Shown here piece by piece: positions 57,639 through 64,000 of a DNA stretch of 64,000 nucleotides. Made by a program: the position numbers and the translations under genes. Within the stretch, counting starts at the first letter, position 1; every line of letters begins with the position of its first letter. The stretch comes from Anisus vortex (taxonomy: Eukaryota; Mollusca; Gastropoda; Planorbidae), in assembly GCA_949126835.1 (NCBI GenBank), contig OX421494.1, positions 55,742,358-55,806,357 of the forward strand, in the 5' to 3' direction. The notes under the pieces are model-generated. The model was given only the letters and a program-made list of their open reading frames with translations. It was not told the DNA's origin and did no database searches.

Positions 57639-57815
57639 CAAAGACTATATTATTAAGATGGACCGCTTGCTTTGATATATCTGCTATTTGATGACTCGAA
57701 TATCTTCTTTTCGGAATTTCCGATCGTACTCTGTCCTCTAGACTTTTTGCAGTCTCTGAGTCATTGAAGACAGCTCTACAAATATAGCAAACGGTCCATC
57801 TTATTATAGTCTTTG
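57639..57815. mobile_element. MITE with CAAAGACTATA ends, 7-bp duplication (copy 2)
   Basis: Left CAAAGACTATATTATTAAGA, right TCTTATTATAGTCTTTG. The flanks share AAGAAAG. The interior shares a GGAATTTCCGATCG segment with the copy at 8015. Confidence 0.8.
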
Positions 57816-58084
57816 AAGAAAGTTAGAGAAACGCACATGGACTTGAAGGTTAAGCGCCGTATAGAGCCTAAAAGCAGAGCGTAAAACATGAAACATTTTA
57901 TTTGCAATCCGTTTATTAACAACCCCGTCTTTCATTCTGATAATGGAGCGAAATGTAGACCTTATAATTAGTCTAAATTTGTCTTCTAACCGAGACTCAA
58001 TGTATTGGCACCAAGTTCATAAAAAAAAGCTTAGATTGAACATTTAAATTTGACTAAAAATTTTTTAATTAACTCTAAAGCATT

Positions 58085-58310
58085 TTTTAAAATTGCATAT
58101 AAGTATAAGTACTATTTCTTCCCGAGTGAGTAATTTGGCATGGAATGGGTTGCCCGAACAAACCAGAAAGAAAAAAAAAACAGCAACTGTTAAAATCATT
58201 TAAAAAACGAGTAAAAATCGCAAGACTAGACTTAGACCACGCAAGGACGTAGGACGCAATAATCTTCGATATAGAAAGGAGCGTCTGTAACATATAAGAT
58301 ACGATTAAAG
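58085..58310 (+). mobile_element. LINE 3' tail, family A
   Basis: CTATTTCTTCCCGAGTGAG, GGCATGGAATGGGTTGCCCG, CGCAATAATCTTCGATATAG and GGAGCGTCTGTAACATATAA, ending in a TAAGATACG tail. Confidence 0.75.
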
Positions 58311-59224
58311 ATTGAATAGACTAAATCACTATACAGTCAGATTTATGAATAAATTTGAATTGAATAAATTTTCTGAGACTAATTATCTTACAGCTTTAAT
58401 GTATTCGGTCTCTCCGCTTCCACTGAACTTTTTTTTTAAACAAGAAGAAAAACTTAGAAAAAAAAAACTCAGACATAAAAAAACACACAGTAACCACACA
58501 CACAAAACAAACCAAAGATAAAGGCCGGAATAGAGATATATGGTCTCCTTAAATCACACGTTCTATTTCTGAACAATGTAGAGACACTTCAAAATGTCTT
58601 TTAACCACTAACGTCTAATCAATGTTATTTTGTTTGTTGTATATGTGTATTACTTATCTCTACACTTCCAACGGATCCAGATCGCAAACTCAGACAAAGA
58701 TTGTTACGTCCATAAAGATTTTAAGTTTCAAAAAAGAACCAGCCGAAACCTGGGGGAGGGTGGGGGTGCTGCTGTGAGGAGGTTATCTCTCCCCCCCCCC
58801 CCCGCAACCTGTCTATCGCCGTTACTCCCCCCCCCCTACCACACCACCACACCTCCCTCCCCCAGCCACTCCAAATCGCAGACCCTCTCAATAACTCGTA
58901 GAAAATATCTCATACATATCACGTGAGGAGAAGCGGGGGGGGGGGGGGGGGAAGGCGAAAAGGGGTAACGACTCATTTGTTTTTTAAAATGTCTGTTTCG
59001 GAGAATTCCAGGAATGACGGAATTATTGTTGAAAAGAAAAAAATAAAGCAAAGAAAAAAAAAAGTCAAGTAAAGTAAAGCTTGTGTTTTTGTTGTTTCTG
59101 TCTTGGCTTCTGGTTGTCGGCCAATGAATGTGTCAATAGTTTCAAGGCGGAGATAGCAGATAGAAAGGTGAGAAAGGCGAAGACTTGAATGTTTTATTGG
59201 GGGGGGGGGGGGGCATTTGGCAAA

Positions 59225-59470
59225 GAATATACTTACAGAGTACAATTACATGGTACAATTACAGAGTACAATTACAGAGTACAATTACAGAGTACAATTA
59301 CAATGTACAATTACAGAGTACAATTACAGAGTACAATTACAGAGTACAATTACAGAGTACACTTAGTACAATTACAGAGTACAATTACAGAGTACAATTA
59401 CAGAGTACAATTACAGAGTACACTTAGTACAATTACATATTACACTTGCAGAGTTCACTTACATATTACA
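59225..59470. repeat. 13-bp minisatellite, about 18 copies
   Basis: The unit is TACAATTACAGAG, with occasional TACACTTAG variants. A 13-bp period cycles through all frames, giving VQLQSTITEYNYR-like artefacts. Confidence 0.95.
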
Positions 59471-60074
59471 AAGAGCTATGTCAAATAACTATCTGATGAT
59501 AAGAGCAGTCCAGCGAGTCGATTTGAGATGCTAAAAGTAAAAGTCCCTCAGATCCAAAAGTCCCAAAAGGCGTCTAGTGTGTCCTTACCAACTTATCTGC
59601 CAATGTCTCATTTTATCGTTTGTCCCGTGAACCCTGTCGGACGCCTGCCACTCAACCTGAATATTTCTAGGAAATATTACGTGTATCCATATTCTCTTCA
59701 GTGAGCCTGCTTCAATTGCCAGACAGGTTATCAACCTCTCCCCCCCCCTCTCCCGTCCCCTCACACCCACTCAACCATCCCATCAGTTGATTAAGTCAAC
59801 ATATTAGTATTAGCTGTTTGACATCACGATCACCCCCCCCCCCCCGATACGGTTAAAAGGTTCTCTCCCCCCCCGCCCTCACTCCCCCCCCATATGTTTA
59901 CACAACACGATGGAGATGTAAGAGTTAAAAGATGACATCAAGGTGAGTCCCTCAGGTGCAGCCATTAACACCTGTACAGTCTTATGCTAACCTTATTTTA
60001 TCTTCGTTTTTTTTTTTTTACCGTTACTTCTTCTTCCACGGTACGGACAGGGTAAGTGCAGAAAGACTGGCGTG

Positions 60075-60540
60075 TTTGTCAGTCTTCTGTAAAGTATAAA
60101 ACTATTTCTGCTTTCTCCAGTCTTCTGTAAAGTATAAGACTGTTTCTGATTTCTCCAGTCTTCTGTAAAGTATAAAACTGTTTCTGATTTCTCCAGTCTT
60201 CTGTAAAGTATAAGACTGTTTCTGATTTCTCCAGTCTTCTGTAAAGTATAAAACTGTTTCTGATTTCTCCAGTCTTCTGTAAAGTATAAAACTGTTTCTG
60301 ATTTCTCCAGTCTTCTGTAAAGTATAAAACTATTTCTGATTTCTCCAGTCTTCTGTAAAGTATAAAACTGTTTCTGATTTCTCCAGTCTTCTGTAAAGTA
60401 TAAAACTGTTTCTGATTTCTCCCGTCTTCTATAAAGTATAAAACTATTTCTGATTTCTCCCGTCTTCTATAAAGTATAAAACTATTTCTGATTTCTCCAG
60501 TCTTATGTAAAGTATAAAACTATCTCTGATTTCTCTCAAG
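60075..60540. repeat. 38-bp tandem repeat, about 12 copies
   Basis: The unit is CTTCTGTAAAGTATAAAACT plus GTTTCTGATTTCTCCAGT, with a few single-base variants (AAGACT, CCCGT, CTATAAAG). Confidence 0.95.
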
Positions 60541-60887
60541 GCTACAACGATCACGCCAACGGCTTTATTAAAAAAAAAAAAAAAAAACTGACACGCACTT
60601 ACTGGTCCTAATGTGGAGTTCCCAAGAGTCCTGACATTTTTTAGCCGATAGCATCCAGGGACGACATGATGTGTGACATGATCATGACATGACGGTGTCA
60701 TTATTTTTCAGGAAGCGAACAAATGGCGATTTATTAAAACAGAGGTTCAGTCCAGATAAGTTATAATGTTAATGTTTCTCTAATTTAATCTCAACTGTAG
60801 AATTAACTGGCATGGCACGACTAATGATCTATTCGTGCACTTTAGACTTAAGCTTATTCCTGGGATTTGACGTTATATATAGTGTCC

Positions 60888-61160
60888 GCTGGCCAACGTT
60901 CATTCTCCTACGCGGGACCGTCCGCTTGGAATCACCTCTCATTACAGCTTCGTCAGAGCCCTAGCTATGACACCTTCAGGAGCCGGCTGAAGTCTCACCT
61001 ATTTCGTTAGCAGTATTTGCGTATACATATTTACTTTATCGTCTGTTGTTCGTTGTCTGTATTCTGTAACTATCGTCCGCGCATAGAACTGTCATCAACG
61101 GGATATGCGCTATACAAGCACAGGTATTATTTTTATTATATTTATTATTATATAATATAT
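60888..61160 (+). mobile_element. LINE 3' end, family F (L2/CR1-like)
   Basis: Intact codons RSFSYAGPSAWNHLSLQLRQ, then SPSYDTFRSRLKSHLFR and a stop, the common A.P..WN.LP..LR....FK..LK..LF end of CR1/L2-type ORF2. The 3' end is GCGCTATACAAGCACAGG then ATTATT repeats, also typical of L2 tails. The rest is missing. Confidence 0.7.
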
Positions 61161-61173
61161 ATATACATATATA

Positions 61174-61640
61174 CAAGCTAAATTACCCGGCGTTGACGGG
61201 GGGGGGGGGGGGGGGGATAAAACAGGCCTGTATAAGCTACAGATAAAAACAATTTTTTTTTTTTGACATTTAGAAGACATTTAGGAAAGTAATTTAAAAT
61301 AAATATTGTAATCGGATAAAAAATAGGCAAGTCATTTGATTCACCAAAAAGCTAAATTGCCCGGTGTTGCCCGTGGATTTACAATTTTTTTTTTAAAGTA
61401 ATATAAATTGAAATTAGGCCTACACATTTTAGAAAAAAAAACTAACCCATTAAAAACAAAGTTGTTATTATACTCCCTTTCTTTGTAAACTAAGTTTATG
61501 TTTAATTTATATTTTGATAGATTAAAATAAATATAAGTGATATCATACCTTATGAATTTCCACACTAAAATTTTGCGCATCCTTTTTTTTTCTAGCTTTG
61601 GCCCGCAAAAAACATAAAAAGATAACTTGCTTTGTTTCGG
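61174..61640 (-). mobile_element. Helitron-like element, 3' part, with duplicated terminus
   Basis: CAAGCTAAATTACCCGGCGT at the left edge is the reverse of the terminus at 26914. A second one (AGCTAAATTGCCCGGTGTTG) occurs near 61352, so two copies lie head to tail or one terminus is duplicated. A G-run (61199-61217) interrupts the first stem-loop. Confidence 0.5.
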
Positions 61641-61730
61641 CTATATTGTGTCGTTTTCATTCTATTTATTTCGTAAAAAGTAAAATATCCGAACATTTTA
61701 TTTACTTCCATCTCTTCCGGTAGAGGCAGC

Positions 61731-61886
61731 CATGTTTTACGTAAAATTTTCTTCGATTCGCAAATTGGTCGAAGGTATTAGTGACTATTCCAAAGGCTAT
61801 GATGCTGAAAATTTGATAGAATGTATTGTTAGTCGCAAAAAGTCCGCTGCCCACGTTTCAGCTCCATTGGACGACGGGAAGTGGTA
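61731..61886 (+). other. 51-codon frame, unassigned
   Basis: ATG at 61731 follows AGAGGCAGCC. The peptide MFYVKFSSIRKLVEGISDYS continues to a PLDDGKW end and stop, with ordinary amino-acid composition unlike its repeat-rich neighbours. It could be a small exon or a degenerate transposon piece. A CAAG/CAAC tetranucleotide run follows at once. Confidence 0.25.
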
Positions 61887-62274
61887 GAAAAATCTATGCA
61901 AAGTTTTCCAAGCAAGCAAGCAACCAACCAACCAAGCAGACAGAGAGACAGTACGAGTTAAAAGAAAGGGAGTAGACCATAGATTCTCAACGGGGGCGCT
62001 ATCGCGGTGAGAGGCTTTAGGGGGGCGCTGACGTTCCAGGCGGCGATAGGGGGGGTGATGAAGGGCAAGTGGGCGGTACACACATACCTGATATAATTTG
62101 AACACCTCAGCTATTTGAATCGATTAGTTTTTGGATGAGATTTAGTGTAAACGCAAGTGCTGATAAATATCTGATAACTCCCAACAGTAGGCCTACATCT
62201 TATTATACTAATAAGAAATAGGAATCGCATGGAGTTTTCGAAGAAGTAGGGATCAGTATTAGACAAGTATGGTG

Positions 62275-62400
62275 TGCGGCCGGCTGGTGATGTGGTTAGT
62301 TAATCGGACTGTCAAAGGACACGTAGCAGGTTCTAGCCCTGCCGCCGACCGATGCCTGTACTCAAATAACCGTAAGGTAAACGTAAAGCTTGATTGTCTG
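62275..62400 (+). mobile_element. SINE family 2-like head
   Basis: GGCCGGCTGGTGATGTGGTT and AGCAGGTTCTAGCCCTGCCG resemble the head at 33085. The body is lost. Confidence 0.45.
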
Positions 62401-62549
62401 GTAGCGTGAACTCATCTAGCTATAAAGAAAATAAATTTAAAAAAAATTAAAACTATAAAAAAAGGTGCTAATATTAATGATATTTTGATCTCAGTTTTAC
62501 TGAGATGTATTTATTTAATTTTAATACTTTCGATAAATGTATAAGATGT

Positions 62550-63760
62550 TGTCGTTAAGCGGAATCGATACGTAGTAATCATACAAACTGGGTAGTTAAT
62601 GTAATGTTTGAAAATATACATATAAATTCTTTAGTCGGATAATATTTTAATATAATTTTCCAAATACATTTTACAGTTTGATCATTTCAAAGTTTTAAAC
62701 TGAAAGCCATTTATTTTCTATAAAAGAAAAAAAAAACAGAAATATTAGCTAAAATGAAACGGGTTAATTATCTCCCTTTAATAATAAAAAATGTTTCCGC
62801 ATTTGTTTCAATAGTGATGCCATACAAGTTCTGTTTTGTAATAAAACAAATATTACCGACTAGTTATTATCTCTTTATATAAATTTAACATTATGGTATT
62901 CATAACAATATTTAATTATTACAGGATTAAAATAATTTTAGTTAAACAGTTATAAATAAACATTTCCTACATTAATTGTTTGTCCATTTAAGGAGTTTAT
63001 ATTTTAAACATTCATAATTACAGAAATTGCATAGATTCTACTATAGTGCTATTCAATAAGTCTCTTATATTTCTAAATTATTAATACAAAGAAATGTGTT
63101 TAGAATTAATTATATTTATGTTTAATAAAACAAGATGAGCATAAACACTCGTTTAAATGTCATTAGTCTGTATCAATTAATGAGTGGTCAAGTGTAGGTG
63201 ACCTCTTTGTAGGATTAAAACAGCTTTGATGTGCGATAAAATCTGTTCGCAGGTGTAAGTTTAACCAAAAGCTGAAAGTAAAAGAGATAATGCCAATCAG
63301 TTGAGAATAGCAGATGACTTTCCTAAGCAGCTTCCTTCCAGATTTTTTCCGCAAATGGGCACATTTGGATGCCCATTTTTGAAATGTTTAAAATTCAACC
63401 TGCTTCGTTTTAAAATCGCCAATATTCCTTCACTTAAAAAAGATATACATCTAAGAAGGTTGTAGTAATATCAAACCAGTTAGGCTTGGTGTGGTAAAAA
63501 AAAAATTAGTCCATCAATTTGAAAGTTTTGCCTTTGATTAGAAAACTCGTCTTTGGGTGCTTCTATGTACTTCTATAAAAAGCACAACTATCTGTATTAA
63601 TATATTCTTTAACATAGAGATGTACATGTAATTAAGTGTTTTGAAATTGTTTTTAGGGCAAGATATGTCCATTTCCAATGCAAATCCATTCCAGAGCAAA
63701 TGTAAATGCAAGTTAAACTCACTGCAATGTGTCAGAAACATCGGCTTCAACTGTCAGTTT
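62550..63760 (+). mobile_element. Dispersed repeat of unknown type, copy 2
   Basis: Same segment order as 55555-56400, but longer in the middle (about 62800-63600), so either this copy holds an insertion or the other is deleted. Its last segment (CAGAAACATCGGCTTCAAC) leads straight into the tandem array at 63725. Confidence 0.6.
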
Positions 63761-64000
63761 TCCCCATTCAGAAACATCGGCTTCAACTGTCAGTTTTCCC
63801 CATTCAGAAACATCGGCTTAAACAGTCAGTTTTCCCCATTCAGAAACATCCGCTTAAGCAGTCAGTTTTCCCCATTCAGAAACATCGGCTTAAACAGTCA
63901 GTTTTCCCCATTCAGAAACATCGACTTAAACAGTCAGTTTTCCCCCATTCAGAAACATCGACTTAAACAGTCAGTTTTCCCCCATTCAGAAACATCGGCT
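63725..64000. repeat. 36-bp tandem repeat running off the window
   Basis: The unit is CAGAAACATCGGCTTAAACA plus GTCAGTTTTCCCCATT, about 8 copies, with 37-bp copies having an extra C. The array continues past the right edge. The unit equals a single segment of the dispersed repeat (compare 56080-56115). Confidence 0.95.

Overview
The window looks like animal nuclear DNA, most likely from a gastropod mollusc (a panpulmonate snail of the Biomphalaria/Bulinus kind is my best guess). It is AT-rich, has spliced genes with very long introns, and is crowded with tRNA-derived SINEs, 3'-truncated non-LTR retrotransposons, miniature DNA transposons, Helitron-like ends, and at least 16 tandem-repeat arrays. 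There are no operons, rRNA genes, convincing functional tRNA genes or CRISPR arrays. Most long open frames here are artefacts of tandem repeats whose unit lacks stop codons. The species call is inference from repeat style, not from a search.

Region by region. 1-2.6 kb: transposon fragments. 2.9-9.0 kb: a two-exon minus-strand gene for a small secreted, basic, cysteine-rich protein. Its signal-peptide exon (8916-8976) joins in phase to a terminal exon (2888-3306) across a 5.6 kb intron, and that intron holds a THAP-like fragment, SINEs, a hAT-type miniature element and a Helitron-like 3' end. 9-13 kb: microsatellites, a Helitron-like element and an 18-bp minisatellite fused to a LINE tail. 14-20.6 kb: LINE fragments, a 29-bp minisatellite split by a miniature transposon, a 696-bp element with 9-bp target duplications, a frameshifted KRBA2-like relic and SINEs. 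22-31.5 kb: tetranucleotide arrays, two abutting satellites (39 bp and 42 bp), a Helitron-like insertion with a recognisable empty site, and LINE relics. 31.5-41 kb: mostly featureless AT-rich DNA.

41-57.3 kb is the most interesting part. Three homologous minus-strand terminal exons (44029-44161, 52143-52281, 57133-57265) share acceptor phase, length and a C-terminal HHLFSW(D/E)L signature. They are separated by large satellites: a 32-bp array at 45.9-48.8 kb and a 17-bp array at 50.1-50.8 kb. A very homogeneous 30-bp array (41.1-43.5 kb) lies just beyond the last one. They are either alternative last exons of one gene whose body lies beyond the right edge, or the ends of tandem gene copies. 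I do not recognise the protein family. 57.3-64 kb: miniature elements, LINE tails and further minisatellites, one of which appears to have grown out of a dispersed repeat present once elsewhere in the window.

The two inferred genes show no sign of working together. The dominant theme is repeat biology: satellites seeded from transposon ends, nested insertions whose target duplications can still be read, and miniature elements belonging to several DNA-transposon groups.
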